39,634 bases of DNA from Azospirillum endophyticum (GTDB lineage Bacteria; Pseudomonadota; Alphaproteobacteria; Azospirillales; Azospirillaceae): assembly GCF_016595245.1 (NCBI RefSeq), contig NZ_JAENHM010000013.1, positions 1 to 39,634 on the forward strand, written 5' to 3'. Positions within the stretch are counted from its first letter, which is position 1; the number at the start of each line of letters is the position of its first letter. A model generated the notes under the pieces. That model saw nothing but the letters and a program-made list of their open reading frames with translations, ran no database searches and was not told the DNA's origin. The position numbers and the translations under genes are program-made. Below are positions 8,621 to 17,210 of the stretch, piece by piece.

Positions 8621-9817
8621 TCAGATCACCCGCTCCGCGCGCAGTTCCGCGATGGTCCCGGCGTCGAGACCGAGCAGTTCGCTCAACACCGGCCCGGTGT
8701 CCTGCCCCAATGCGCCGCTCGGTCGCAGAGGATCCGTCGGCGCCCCTTCGAAACGCAAGGGTGAGCGGGGCAAGGTGACCTCGCCGTAGACCGGGTGCGA
8801 CACCTGCTGCAAAAAGCCGCGATCATGCAGATGCGGGTCCGACACCACATCGGACAGATCCCGGACCGGTGCGCAGGGCACTCGATGTGCCATCAGTCGT
8901 TCGAACAGTGCGGCGCGGCTGTGCTGGCGGGTGAAGGCCGTCACCAGTTCATCCACCGCGTCCATGTTGTCGACCCGTGCCTTCAGCGAGGAGAAGCGCG
9001 GATCCTCCGTCAGATCGGGGCGCTCCATGGCTGCCAGCAGCGACCGCCAATGATGCTCGCCGACGCACAGGATGGCGATGTAGCCATCCTCCGTCTGGTA
9101 GACGTTGTAGGGGGCCTCGGCCAGCCCGCCGTGGCGGTTGCCCGTGCGTGACGGGGCCTCGCCCTCGCTGCCGTACCACAGGCCAAGGCTTGAGCTGAGC
9201 GAGCTGTAGACCGCCTCCAGCATCGCGACCTCGACCAAACGTCCGCAGCCGGTCTTCTCCCGCTCATAGAGGGCGGCCATCACGGCGCCAAACAGGTGCG
9301 CGCCGCCGAAGAAGTCGCACACCGCCGGACCGGAGCGCACCGGCGGCCGGTCGGGAAAGCCCGTGACGCTCATGATGCCCGACATTGCCTGGACGGTCAG
9401 GTCCATCGCCGGATAGTCCCGGTAGGCACCGCTCAGGCCGTATCCCGAACCCGAGGCGTAGATCAGACGCGGGTTGACCGCGCGCAGCGCCGCGTAGCCG
9501 ATGCCGAGACGATCCATCACGCCCGGCGCGAAGTTCTCCAATAGGATGTCGCCGCGCTCGACCAGCCGGCGCAGCAGGTCGCGTCCACGTTCCTGCTTCA
9601 GGTCGAGGGTGATGCAGTCCTTGTTGGAGTTGAGCATGGCGAAGGGCAGCGCCGCACCTCCGACCACGCTGCGGCGGCGCAGGTTCTCGCCGCCCGGTGG
9701 CTCCACCTTGATCACCCGCGCTCCGGCCATCGCCATCAGGAAGGTCGCGTAGGGACCCTGGTAGATCTGTCCGAGATCGATTACCGTGACACCGCGCAGG
9801 GGGTTCTCCCGGTCCAT
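8621..9817 (-). CDS. CaiB/BaiF-family CoA-transferase (class III), copy 2
   Basis: A 398-residue class III CoA-transferase, clearly a different subgroup from copy 1. It begins MDRENPLRGVTVIDLGQIYQ, then GARVIKVEPPGGENLRRRS, ILLENFAPGVMDRLGIGYAA, LIYASGSGYGLSGAYRDYPA (the catalytic aspartate region) and RTGNRHGGLAEAPYNVYQTE. A GTG at 9826 overlaps the upstream crotonase stop (GTGA), so a start three codons earlier is possible; ATG at 9817 is used here. Two distinct CaiB enzymes in one operon suggest two acids are activated, or that CoA passes from a late product back to the incoming substrate. The acyl groups are unknown. Confidence 0.93.
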   Translation of the reverse strand: MDRENPLRGVTVIDLGQIYQGPYATFLMAMAGARVIKVEPPGGENLRRRSVVGGAALPFAMLNSNKDCITLDLKQERGRDLLRRLVERGDILLENFAPGVMDRLGIGYAALRAVNPRLIYASGSGYGLSGAYRDYPAMDLTVQAMSGIMSVTGFPDRPPVRSGPAVCDFFGGAHLFGAVMAALYEREKTGCGRLVEVAMLEAVYSSLSSSLGLWYGSEGEAPSRTGNRHGGLAEAPYNVYQTEDGYIAILCVGEHHWRSLLAAMERPDLTEDPRFSSLKARVDNMDAVDELVTAFTRQHSRAALFERLMAHRVPCAPVRDLSDVVSDPHLHDRGFLQQVSHPVYGEVTLPRSPLRFEGAPTDPLRPSGALGQDTGPVLSELLGLDAGTIAELRAERVI

Positions 9818-9822
9818 CGCCG

Positions 9823-10596
9823 TCACCGTCCCTGGAAGTCGGGTTTCCGCTTTTCGGCGAAGGCGGCCGGTCCCTCGCGCGCGTCCTCGGTCGCCTGAAG
9901 CAGGCGGTTGACCAGTTGTTCCACCCGCAGGCCGGTCGCCAGATCCATGTCGCGGCTGCGCAGGGCCAGTTCCTTGGCGGCCTGGACCGCCAGCGGCGCG
10001 TTGGCGGCGATCCGCCGGGCGTAATCCATGGCGGCGGGCATCAGCTCGCTCCGCGACACCACCTTGTTGATTAGGCCCCAGCGCAGGGCGGTGGCGGCGT
10101 CGATGGCGTCGCCGGTCAGCGTCAGCTCCATGGCCAATGCGTAAGGGATTTGCGACATCACCCTCTGCGTACCGCCGTTGCCGGCAACGATGCCGCGCTT
10201 GACCTCGGCGAGGCTGAAGGTCGCAGCTTCCACGGCGACGCGGATATCGGTGGCGAAGAGAAGCGTCGTGCCGCCGCCCAGGCACAGACCGTTGACCGCG
10301 GCGACGACCGGTTTCCACACCTCCAGCCCCCGGTTCAGGAGCTGGTCGCGCTGAGTCAGCCACATGTCGGAAAAGGGCGTCGGTGCGGAGACGAAGGTTT
10401 TGATGTCCGCGCCGGCGGTGAAGGCACGGTCACCGGCTCCGGTGACGATGGCGACCCGGATCTCCCCGTCGTCGCGCACTCGGCACCACGCGTGCGACAA
10501 GGCCTGGTAATGCTCCAGGTCCATGGCGTTGAGCCGTTCCGGTCGGTTGATGGTGATGACGGCGATGCCGTCGGTGACTTCGAAATCAATGGACAT
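9823..10596 (-). CDS. Enoyl-CoA hydratase (crotonase), canonical active site
   Basis: A 257-residue crotonase. DRAFTAGADIKTF (near residue 65) and VVAAVNGLCLGGGTTLLFAT form the oxyanion hole. Both hydratase glutamates seem present: one in FSLAEVKRGIVAGNGGTQR, the other in YALAMELTLTGD. It ends EKRKPDFQGR, like the other crotonase here (KRPPDFAGR), typical of the family. It likely hydrates the 2-enoyl-CoA made by the acyl-CoA dehydrogenase encoded immediately upstream (57-base gap). It is nearly end-to-start with CaiB copy 2. Confidence 0.94.
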   Translation of the reverse strand: MSIDFEVTDGIAVITINRPERLNAMDLEHYQALSHAWCRVRDDGEIRVAIVTGAGDRAFTAGADIKTFVSAPTPFSDMWLTQRDQLLNRGLEVWKPVVAAVNGLCLGGGTTLLFATDIRVAVEAATFSLAEVKRGIVAGNGGTQRVMSQIPYALAMELTLTGDAIDAATALRWGLINKVVSRSELMPAAMDYARRIAANAPLAVQAAKELALRSRDMDLATGLRVEQLVNRLLQATEDAREGPAAFAEKRKPDFQGR

Positions 10597-10653
10597 GGTC
10601 GGCGTCCCATTCGGTGGCCGGAATTGGAAAGCCCGCCGCTCGGCGGTGCCGGA

Positions 10654-11883
10654 TCAGCCCCGGCCGGCAAGCAGCGTGCGGGCGATCACCAGCCGCTGGA
10701 CTTCGGATGGTCCTTCACCGATGCGCTTGATCCTCATCTCGCGGTACCAGCGTTCCAGGGGCATCTCCTGGGCGACGCCCATGCCGCCGAGGATTTGGAT
10801 GCAGCGGTCCACGACCCGGCCGGCCGTTTCGGTGGCGTACAGCTTGGCGACCGACGCTTCGACCTTGATGTCGTGACCGAGGTCGGCACGCCATGCGGCC
10901 TGATAGACGAGCAGCCGGGCGGCGCGCAGTTCGACCTCCGAATCCGCGATCATCCACTGCACCGCCTGCTGATCGGCCAATGGCCTGCCGAAGGTGTGGC
11001 GCTGCCGCGCCCAGTCGATGGCGAGTTCCAGTGCCGCTGCGGCAACGCCGATGGTGCCGGCGGCGTAGGGAACACGGCTGTGCACCAGCAGGTCTCCGAC
11101 CAGGGAGAAGCCTTTCCCTTCGTCGCCCAGACGGTTCTCGGCCGGCAGTTCGTAGTCGGTGAAGGTGACCTCATACGGCGCATAGGAGCGGATCACCGGA
11201 ACCTTCGTGATGCCGATGCCGGGACGGTCGGTCTCGACGATGAAGGCGGTGACGCCATCGCGTCCCTTTGACGGACCGGTTCGGGCGAACACAATTCCCC
11301 ATTTCGATTCGCTGGCGGCGGTGATCCACAGCTTGGTGCCGTTCAGCACGTAATGGTCGCCGCGGCGTTCCGCCCGGGTCTGGATGGCGCGGCCGGGATC
11401 GGAACCGCCGCTGGGCTCGCTGATTGCAAAGAAGGCTTTGTCGCCGTTGGCGATCGCGGGCACGGCGTAGCGTTCGATCTGCTCGCGGGTGCCGTTGAAA
11501 ATGACGCTGGGCGGGTCGAAGCCGAAGGCGCCGCAGGCTGGAATATAGGCGCCCATGCGGCATTTCGCGGATTCTTCAGCGACGATCGACTGACCCAGAA
11601 GATTGAGGCCTCCCCCGCCATACTCGGCCGGGCTCTGGACGCACCAGAGACCGAGCGACCGCGCCTTCGACTGCAATGCCGTCAAGCGATCAGGGGGCAG
11701 TGTGTAGGCGTCGTGCGGCATCTCGGCTTCCAGAGGCGCCACCTCCTTGCGCATGAAGCGGCGCACGGTGTCTTCAAGCAGGCGCAGCTCATCGGGCAGT
11801 TCCCAGGCGCCGATGGTGCGCGTGGTGTCGATCTCAGGCACGGCGCGTGTCCCGTTAACCAAAACCTCCCCCTTTCTTGTCAT
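10654..11883 (-). CDS. Acyl-CoA dehydrogenase
   Basis: A 409-residue FAD enzyme forming the alpha-beta double bond of an acyl-CoA. The N-terminal helical domain (LRLLEDTVRRFMRKEVAPLE) leads to the middle beta domain with AFFAISEPSGGSDPGRAIQT and YVLNGTKLWITAASESKWG. The C-terminal helical domain includes RQRHTFGRPLADQQAVQWMI and IQILGGMGVAQEMPLERWYR. IGEGPSEVQRLVIAR carries the usual catalytic glutamate position (near residue 395). It is the first gene of the minus-strand operon, divergent from the CitE-like lyase across about 220 bases. The start is uncertain: ATG at 11883 lacks a clear Shine-Dalgarno, and GTG at 11841 would also be in frame. Confidence 0.95.
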   Translation of the reverse strand: MTRKGEVLVNGTRAVPEIDTTRTIGAWELPDELRLLEDTVRRFMRKEVAPLEAEMPHDAYTLPPDRLTALQSKARSLGLWCVQSPAEYGGGGLNLLGQSIVAEESAKCRMGAYIPACGAFGFDPPSVIFNGTREQIERYAVPAIANGDKAFFAISEPSGGSDPGRAIQTRAERRGDHYVLNGTKLWITAASESKWGIVFARTGPSKGRDGVTAFIVETDRPGIGITKVPVIRSYAPYEVTFTDYELPAENRLGDEGKGFSLVGDLLVHSRVPYAAGTIGVAAAALELAIDWARQRHTFGRPLADQQAVQWMIADSEVELRAARLLVYQAAWRADLGHDIKVEASVAKLYATETAGRVVDRCIQILGGMGVAQEMPLERWYREMRIKRIGEGPSEVQRLVIARTLLAGRG

Positions 11884-12032
11884 GCGGTCGCGGTGGCCCG
11901 CCCGTCCGGTGGCCGGCATCGGTGCGCGTCGGTCCGGCCGGCGGCCGTCCGAGAGGATCCATGAGGGCGGGCCGTCCGCGGCGAGGCGGCGGACGAACCC
12001 GATGAAGGCAACGGTATCGCAGGAATGTTTGC

Positions 12033-12082
12033 TTGGTCAACATTGTAATTCGATATTTTAAAAGATATGATGTTTAGACCAA
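12033..12082 (+). promoter_or_regulatory. Sigma-70 promoter flanked by TTGGTC(A/T)A boxes
   Basis: For the plus-strand lyase gene, -35 TTGTAA (12043-12048) and -10 TATGAT (12066-12071) are separated by 17 bases, 33 bases before the ATG. On either side are TTGGTCAA (12033-12040, plus strand) and TTGGTCTA (12075-12082, minus strand), an inverted pair enclosing the promoter. The stretch is AT-rich in a G+C-rich setting. Similar boxes occur upstream of the TRAP operon and the GntR gene, so a GntR-type operator is inferred. Confidence 0.5.
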
Positions 12083-12104
12083 TTTCAATCAGGGATGCCG
12101 ATCG

Positions 12105-12983
12105 ATGCGCCTACGCTCCTTCCTGTTCGTTCCCGGCGACAGCGAACGCAAGTTCGCCAAGGCAAGCCAGACCAAGGCAGACGCCCTTATCCTGGATCTG
12201 GAGGACTCCGTGTCCGGCGACCGCGCCGGTATCGCCCGTGCCATGGTCCGTGGGCATCTGGACGCCTTCCCGCGGGACGGCCGGCGACAGAAGCTCTGGG
12301 TTCGGGTCAACGCGCTCGACCATCCGGCGGCGCTTGCCGACATCGCCGCCGTCGTCGGTGGACGGCCAGACAGCATCCTGTTGCCAAAGACCCGTTCGGG
12401 CGCCGATGTCACCCAGCTCGACCATTATCTGAGCGCTTTGGAGCAGCGCGAGGGCGTGCCGATCGGAGCGATCCAGATCATGCCGGTTGCGACCGAAACG
12501 CCGGTGTCCATGCTGTCCTTCGGCAGTTACGTCGGCTGCAGTCCGCGACTGTTCGGCCTGACCTGGGGGGCCGAGGATTTGGCGGCAGCGCTGCACGCAA
12601 GCACCAACCGTCTGCCCGACGGCCGTTACGAGCACACGTACCGGCTCGCCCGCAGTGTTTGCCTGCTGGGAGCCCGTGCCGCCGGCGTGGAACCGATCGA
12701 TACGATTTGGTCGGACTATCGGGACGCCGCCGGGTTGGCGGAGGACGCAGCGGCGGCGCGGCGCGCCGGCTTCTCCGGCAAGGTGTCAATCCATCCCGAT
12801 CAGGTCGACATCATCAACGCCGCCTTTTCGCCGTCGGCCGAGGAGATCGACCATGCCCGCCAAGTGGTGGCCGCCTTCGAGACTCAGGGGACCGGCACCG
12901 TCGGCCTCAACGGCAAGATGCTCGACATGCCCCACTTGAAGCAGGCGCGGCAGATTCTGGCCTTGATCGACGCCGTCGTGTGA
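12105..12983 (+). CDS. HpcH/HpaI (CitE-like) CoA ester lyase
   Basis: A 292-residue TIM-barrel lyase. It opens MRLRSFLFVPGDSERKFAKA, typical of the citrate lyase beta/malyl-CoA lyase family, followed by ADALILDLEDSVSGD, whose acidic residues bind magnesium. Substrate contacts are expected in SILLPKTRSGADV, IQIMPVATETPVSM and LFGLTWGAEDLAAALHASTN; GKVSIHPDQVDIIN is the conserved C-terminal block. Relatives cleave malyl-, citramalyl- or beta-methylmalyl-CoA to acetyl- or propionyl-CoA plus a 2-oxo acid. Here it diverges from the catabolic operon and may carry out a second C-C cleavage. An AGGGATG sequence lies about 8 bases before the ATG. Confidence 0.93.
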   Translation: MRLRSFLFVPGDSERKFAKASQTKADALILDLEDSVSGDRAGIARAMVRGHLDAFPRDGRRQKLWVRVNALDHPAALADIAAVVGGRPDSILLPKTRSGADVTQLDHYLSALEQREGVPIGAIQIMPVATETPVSMLSFGSYVGCSPRLFGLTWGAEDLAAALHASTNRLPDGRYEHTYRLARSVCLLGARAAGVEPIDTIWSDYRDAAGLAEDAAAARRAGFSGKVSIHPDQVDIINAAFSPSAEEIDHARQVVAAFETQGTGTVGLNGKMLDMPHLKQARQILALIDAVV

Positions 12984-13011
12984 TCCATGCAGCTTGGTTA
13001 GGAGACAAAGG

Positions 13012-14064
13012 ATGGCACAGCCGACCGACATCCCCGTGCTCGACCTCTCCGGGCCCAACCGTCATGTTCTGCTGGTCCGTCGACCGACCGGCATTCCCCA
13101 GACGGAGGACTTCGCCCTCGCCGAGTCTCCGGTTCCTGAACCGGGAGAGGGACAGTTCCTGGTTCGCAACGTCTTTTTATCCGTCGACCCGGCCCAGCGG
13201 GGGTGGGTGTCGGCGGAGGTCAACTATTCCGCCCCCGTGGCGCTCGGCACACCCATGCGGGCGTTGGCGGTCGGGGTGGTGGTCCGCTCCCGCGATCCCG
13301 AGGTGGCCGAGGGAGACTGCCTGTACGGCTGGTTCGACTGGCAGCACTATGCGGTTGCGGACAAGACCCGGATCGTGGCACGGGCGCGCCACGCGCTGCC
13401 GCTTTCGGCCTTCGCCGGACCGCTCGGGATCAACGGCCTAACCGCTTATCTCGCCCTGACGACGCTCGGCCGTCCGGAACCGGGCGAAACCCTGCTGGTA
13501 TCAACGGCGGCCGGGGCGGTCGGCGGCTTCGTCGGACAGATCGGTGCGATGCTCGGCTGCAAGACGATCGGCATGACCGGCAGCGACGACAAGGTGCGGC
13601 TGTGCCGGGAACGTCTGGGGTATGCCGAGGCCTTCAATTACAAGATCGCCATCGGGACGCCCGATGGCTTGTCACAGGAGTTGATACGCGCGATGCCCGA
13701 GGGCATCGACGTGTTTTTCGACAACACCGGCGGTCCGATGCTCGACACCGCGCTGCGCCGCATGCGGGTCGGGGGCCGAGTGGTCCAGTGCGGTACCGTG
13801 TCGGTGCCGCAATGGACGCCGCCTCCAATGGGATTGCGCAACGAACGCGAGGTGCTGACCCGGCGGCTGAGCTGGTCAGGCTTTGTGATCTTCGACCATG
13901 CTCCCCGGTTTGCCAAGGCGATGGACCAGTTGGCAGAATGGGTGGGGGATGGCCGTCTGGTCTACCAGGAGGACGTCAGCGTCGGTCTGGAGCATGCGCC
14001 GGGAGCCATCGCCGGTCTTTACGCTGGGGAGAACAGCGGTAAGCGGTTGATCCGGGTGGTGTGA
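13012..14064 (+). CDS. NADP-dependent MDR-family oxidoreductase (CurA/PTGR type)
   Basis: A 350-residue zinc-independent medium-chain reductase resembling curcumin reductase, prostaglandin reductase and YncB/YfmJ proteins. LVRNVFLSVDPAQRGWVSAE is the hallmark N-terminal block. The Rossmann segment is LLVSTAAGAVGGFVGQIGAM (about residues 160-180), then GMTGSDDKVRLCRERLGYAE and IDVFFDNTGGPMLDTALRRM. Such enzymes reduce the double bond of alpha,beta-unsaturated ketones with NADPH. The start at MAQPTDIP is set by the Shine-Dalgarno TAGGAGA (12999-13005). The gene is 28 bases after the lyase and surely cotranscribed. Confidence 0.94.
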   Translation: MAQPTDIPVLDLSGPNRHVLLVRRPTGIPQTEDFALAESPVPEPGEGQFLVRNVFLSVDPAQRGWVSAEVNYSAPVALGTPMRALAVGVVVRSRDPEVAEGDCLYGWFDWQHYAVADKTRIVARARHALPLSAFAGPLGINGLTAYLALTTLGRPEPGETLLVSTAAGAVGGFVGQIGAMLGCKTIGMTGSDDKVRLCRERLGYAEAFNYKIAIGTPDGLSQELIRAMPEGIDVFFDNTGGPMLDTALRRMRVGGRVVQCGTVSVPQWTPPPMGLRNEREVLTRRLSWSGFVIFDHAPRFAKAMDQLAEWVGDGRLVYQEDVSVGLEHAPGAIAGLYAGENSGKRLIRVV

Positions 14065-14077
14065 CGGGGGACAGACC

Positions 14078-14110
14078 CGAGGGGCGCCGCCTTTGGAGTT
14101 GCACCCCTCG
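14078..14110. terminator. Hairpin between convergent genes, possible bidirectional terminator
   Basis: CGAGGGGCGC (14078-14087) pairs with GCACCCCTCG (14101-14110) with one mismatch and a 13-base loop. It lies in the 53-base gap between the convergent MDR reductase and TRAP binding-protein genes. Neither side has a T-run, so termination is inferred from position. Confidence 0.35.
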
Positions 14111-14117
14111 CTTCCGG

Positions 14118-15149
14118 TCAGTTCCCAAGCGCCGCAGCAAAGGCATCGAGCACCTCGGTCCCCGGCTTGCCGCGCCGGTCCAAATCCTTGGCCCAGTCGC
14201 GGCGGATGTTCAACAACGCTCCATGCAGTTTGGCGCGGTCGCCGTCGTTGAACGTTATGGCCGTCATTCCTGCGGCCTGCGCGGCCTTCATCGCCGTCTG
14301 TTCGGAAGCTTCGAAACGTTTGCAGGACTCGTGGGTTATCGTGCTTCCGGCCGTCGTTATGGCGGCTTGCACATTGGTCGGCAGCTTGCGCCAGTTGCGC
14401 TCGCTCATGGCGTAGGTGCTGAAGATCGTGCCGAAATTCTCGTCGATGGTGCCGGCACGGATCAACTTTGTCAGATCGTACGAGACCACGCTCTGCATGG
14501 CAAGCAACGCCCCGTCGATGGTGCCGCGCGACATCGATTCGTAGATTTCCGCTGGCGACATGCGAACCGGAACTGCCTTCACGCTGTGAACGGCAAGGTC
14601 CAACGGCCCACCGACGGAGCGGATTTTCAACCCTTCGACATCGGCCAGCGCCTTTACCGGCTTGCTGGAGGAAACCACCATCTGATAAGGGGCCAGGATG
14701 TAGGAAAACAGTGGATGGAGTTGAAGGACATCCCATTCCCGGGTGCGCAGGACGCCGCCTGGTGCCAACAGCGTCTCCATTGCCAATGTGCCCTGGCAGT
14801 TGCTTGTGAATGCGCCGGGAAGGTCGGCCACTGCCGACAGGGGCATCTTGTCCGATGTGTAGGCCGGGACGACAAGACCGATGTCCGTCACTCCGGCTTG
14901 GGTCAGCGCCAGCAGATCCTTGGCCTTGCCGATCTGCTCCGCCGGGAAATGCTGAAACGTCACCTGACCGTTGGTAAGGCGTGTCACCTCCGTCATGAAG
15001 AGCTTAGTGGCGTTCTCATGAATAGTGTGGCCGTTGGGAAAAGTGTCGGCAACGCGCAGGGTGATCTGCTGCGCTTGGGCCGGTGCCACGATCGCCAATC
15101 CCAGGAGCAGGGTGGAGAGCGCAGCGGCGTGCAGGCCGTTTGACGGCAT
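14118..15149 (-). CDS. dctP: TRAP transporter solute-binding protein (DctP family)
   Basis: A 343-residue periplasmic receptor for a carboxylate-type ligand. Residues 1-27 are a signal peptide ending APAQAQ. The mature part starts QITLRVADTFPNGHTIHENA and continues with NGQVTFQHFPAEQIGKAKDL, GLVVPAYTSDKMPLSAVADL, and VEGLKIRSVGG, which carries the arginine that usually binds the ligand carboxylate; PAEIYESMSRGTIDGALLAM is the typical next block. The start follows AAGGAGGAAAT. It is the last gene of the TRAP operon, 71 bases after the large membrane subunit. Its ligand is probably the island's growth substrate, an inference from position. Confidence 0.93.
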   Translation of the reverse strand: MPSNGLHAAALSTLLLGLAIVAPAQAQQITLRVADTFPNGHTIHENATKLFMTEVTRLTNGQVTFQHFPAEQIGKAKDLLALTQAGVTDIGLVVPAYTSDKMPLSAVADLPGAFTSNCQGTLAMETLLAPGGVLRTREWDVLQLHPLFSYILAPYQMVVSSSKPVKALADVEGLKIRSVGGPLDLAVHSVKAVPVRMSPAEIYESMSRGTIDGALLAMQSVVSYDLTKLIRAGTIDENFGTIFSTYAMSERNWRKLPTNVQAAITTAGSTITHESCKRFEASEQTAMKAAQAAGMTAITFNDGDRAKLHGALLNIRRDWAKDLDRRGKPGTEVLDAFAAALGN

Positions 15150-15220
15150 GGTTGATTTCCTCCTTAACCGTGTGGGGCTGCAACTGTGTCGGGCTTCGGT
15201 TTGAAACCTGCCGGCCCCCG

Positions 15221-16510
15221 TCAGCGACCCATCTGGGCTGGCAGCCATAGAATAATGGACGGCCACGCGACCAGAATGGCGATGGTGACCAGATGGGCGA
15301 CGAAGTGGGGCAGCGTCCCCTGGAACACCTCGCCGACCGGGCGCCCTGAATAACGGGCGACGATGTAGCAGTTAAGTCCAATTGGCGGTGTAATCATGCC
15401 AACTTCGGCCGTCACGATCTTGATGATGCCGAACCACAATGGATCGAAGCCCAGTGACTTGATCAGGGGCAGCACCACCGGTACGGTCAGGACCAGGATA
15501 GCGATCTGGTCCATGAAGGCTCCCAGAACGATATACCCGGCCAAAATGATGGCAATGATCACCCAGCGCGACACCTCCATCGCCCCAACCCAGCCGACCA
15601 GATCCTGCGTGAGCCGGGTCAGGGTGAAGAAATAGCCGAAGATGCTGGCGCCTAGCAAAATGAAGGCGATCATGCAGGTTCCCTGCACGGCGCGCAGCAC
15701 TGAGTGCCCCAATTTGGCTGGTGTCGCCTGCCCGTGGGTGATCGCCAAGACGAACGCGCCGAACGCGCCCAGCGCGGACGCCTCTGTCGGCGTCGCGATG
15801 CCGCTGTAGATCACACCGGTAACCAGGGTCAGCAGCAGCAGCATCGGGCCGACGACGCGCAGCAGTTCAATCTTCTCCCGCCATGACACGGCCGGTGATC
15901 TGGGTGCCCGCTCTGGATGGCGCCACGCAAGAAGGAAGACCGTCAACATGATCGTCATCGTGACGAGGATGCCGGGAATGATTCCGCCGATCAGCAAGGC
16001 TCCGATGTTCACCTCCGCCAGAAGGCCGTAGATTACCAGCGCCACGCTCGGTGGAATCAGCATGGCCAGTGTGCCGGAGATCGCCACCACGCCAGCCGCC
16101 ATTTTCGGTTCATAACCAAGTTTCAGCATGGCCGGTAGACTGGTGGATGAGAGGGTTGCGGCGGACGCGGTGCTGGTTCCGCAAATGGCGCCGAAGCCGG
16201 CCCCCGCGAGGGCCGTCGCCATGCCGAGCCCTCCGGGAATCCGGCCGACCAGGGCCGCTGTCGCCCGGAACAGGCTATCGGCGACTCCGCTCAGCAGAAC
16301 AAACTCCGCCATCAGCAGGAACATGGGAATTGTGATGAGTTCATAGGAACTGACGGTCGACAATGGGGCGTTCTGGAGGATGCCCATGACCATCCCGGAT
16401 CCGCCGATCATCCAGAGCCCTAGGATTCCTGCCCCCAGCATGGCAAGCCCCACCGGAGCGCCGATCGCCAGAAGCAGGAACAGAACCGCCAAAGCAAGAG
16501 CGCCCGTCAT
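15221..16510 (-). CDS. dctM: TRAP transporter large permease (DctM family)
   Basis: A 429-residue integral membrane protein with 12 or more hydrophobic segments. It begins MTGALALAVLFLLLAIGAPV. Family signatures include ATALAGAGFGAICGTSTASA (cation and substrate site region), GYEPKMAAGVVAISGTLAML followed by IPPSVALVIYG, and in the second half ITPPIGLNCYIVARYSGRP. This is the transport subunit, which uses a sodium or proton gradient. Its ATG overlaps the stop of the small subunit (ATGA). A longer in-frame start at 16717 reads through DctQ antisense-like sequence and is rejected. Confidence 0.95.
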   Translation of the reverse strand: MTGALALAVLFLLLAIGAPVGLAMLGAGILGLWMIGGSGMVMGILQNAPLSTVSSYELITIPMFLLMAEFVLLSGVADSLFRATAALVGRIPGGLGMATALAGAGFGAICGTSTASAATLSSTSLPAMLKLGYEPKMAAGVVAISGTLAMLIPPSVALVIYGLLAEVNIGALLIGGIIPGILVTMTIMLTVFLLAWRHPERAPRSPAVSWREKIELLRVVGPMLLLLTLVTGVIYSGIATPTEASALGAFGAFVLAITHGQATPAKLGHSVLRAVQGTCMIAFILLGASIFGYFFTLTRLTQDLVGWVGAMEVSRWVIIAIILAGYIVLGAFMDQIAILVLTVPVVLPLIKSLGFDPLWFGIIKIVTAEVGMITPPIGLNCYIVARYSGRPVGEVFQGTLPHFVAHLVTIAILVAWPSIILWLPAQMGR

Positions 16511-17061
16511 TCGAACCCCTCCTTGGCGTGTGTCGCCGCCACCGTCAGCGCGGAATCGACCGGGCTTCCCAAGGCCAGGGCCTGGGCGTGGGCGATGCCG
16601 CTTAGAAGAAAACGCGCCGCGATCAGGGAGGAACCCAAGGCAACCAGCAGGGGAGCCGGCCATGTCGGCCACGGGATGCTGCCGGCCAGTACCTCGTCGG
16701 CCAGAAAGCCGTCCCAACCGCGTTCCGCACCTGCGATGGCGATGAGCGCGAACGCCAGAGTTCCGATCGACGCGATGAGAATCTCGGAGAAGTCATGCAG
16801 CCGACGTGGGAACCGGGCGCTGATTACATCGACGTTTACATGGGAGCCAGAAATATACGCCTTCGACATGATAAGAAAGAACAATCCTGGCATCAGATAC
16901 ATGCCGATCATGTCGTATGACCAAGAAAGCGGCGACGTAAAGATATATCTCATAAGAACATCAGCAGTCACAATGACCATAATCAGAAATATTAAAACAG
17001 AGCAGATGGAGTTCATCAGACGTTCTGTGATTTCGATAGGGATTTTGAGGACGGTCAGCAC
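16507..17061 (-). CDS. dctQ: TRAP transporter small permease (DctQ family)
   Basis: A 184-residue protein with four predicted membrane helices, at about residues 15-40, 52-70, 88-110 and 132-155. SPLSWSYDMIGMYLMPGLFF (near residue 40) is the conserved DctQ entry to helix 2, with the family's typical aromatic-acidic pattern. A GTG start at 17061 is chosen because GGGAGGAAAC directly precedes it; an in-frame ATG at 17187 has no such site and would add an implausible cysteine-rich leader. It is the first gene of the operon and overlaps dctM by 4 bases. Its sequence is clearly richer in A+T than its neighbours. Confidence 0.92.
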   Translation of the reverse strand: MLTVLKIPIEITERLMNSICSVLIFLIMVIVTADVLMRYIFTSPLSWSYDMIGMYLMPGLFFLIMSKAYISGSHVNVDVISARFPRRLHDFSEILIASIGTLAFALIAIAGAERGWDGFLADEVLAGSIPWPTWPAPLLVALGSSLIAARFLLSGIAHAQALALGSPVDSALTVAATHAKEGFE

Positions 17062-17210
17062 GTTTCCTCCCTTTGGTATTTCTTGTCGATTAAGAATATT
17101 TTGGGTGCATATGGCATCGGGCAAGCGGTGACGCACTCCGAGGCGCAGGCCTTTGCAGGCGCAAGCGGAGGCGCAGATCTGTACCAAATGAGCGAAGCTT
17201 CGACCGATAC

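Noticed and set aside
6735..8789. 684-residue plus-strand frame
   Set aside because: It lies antisense to the quinone reductase-like, crotonase, BKACE and CaiB genes, is rich in H, R, Q and G, and has no family motifs. It is a high-G+C shadow.
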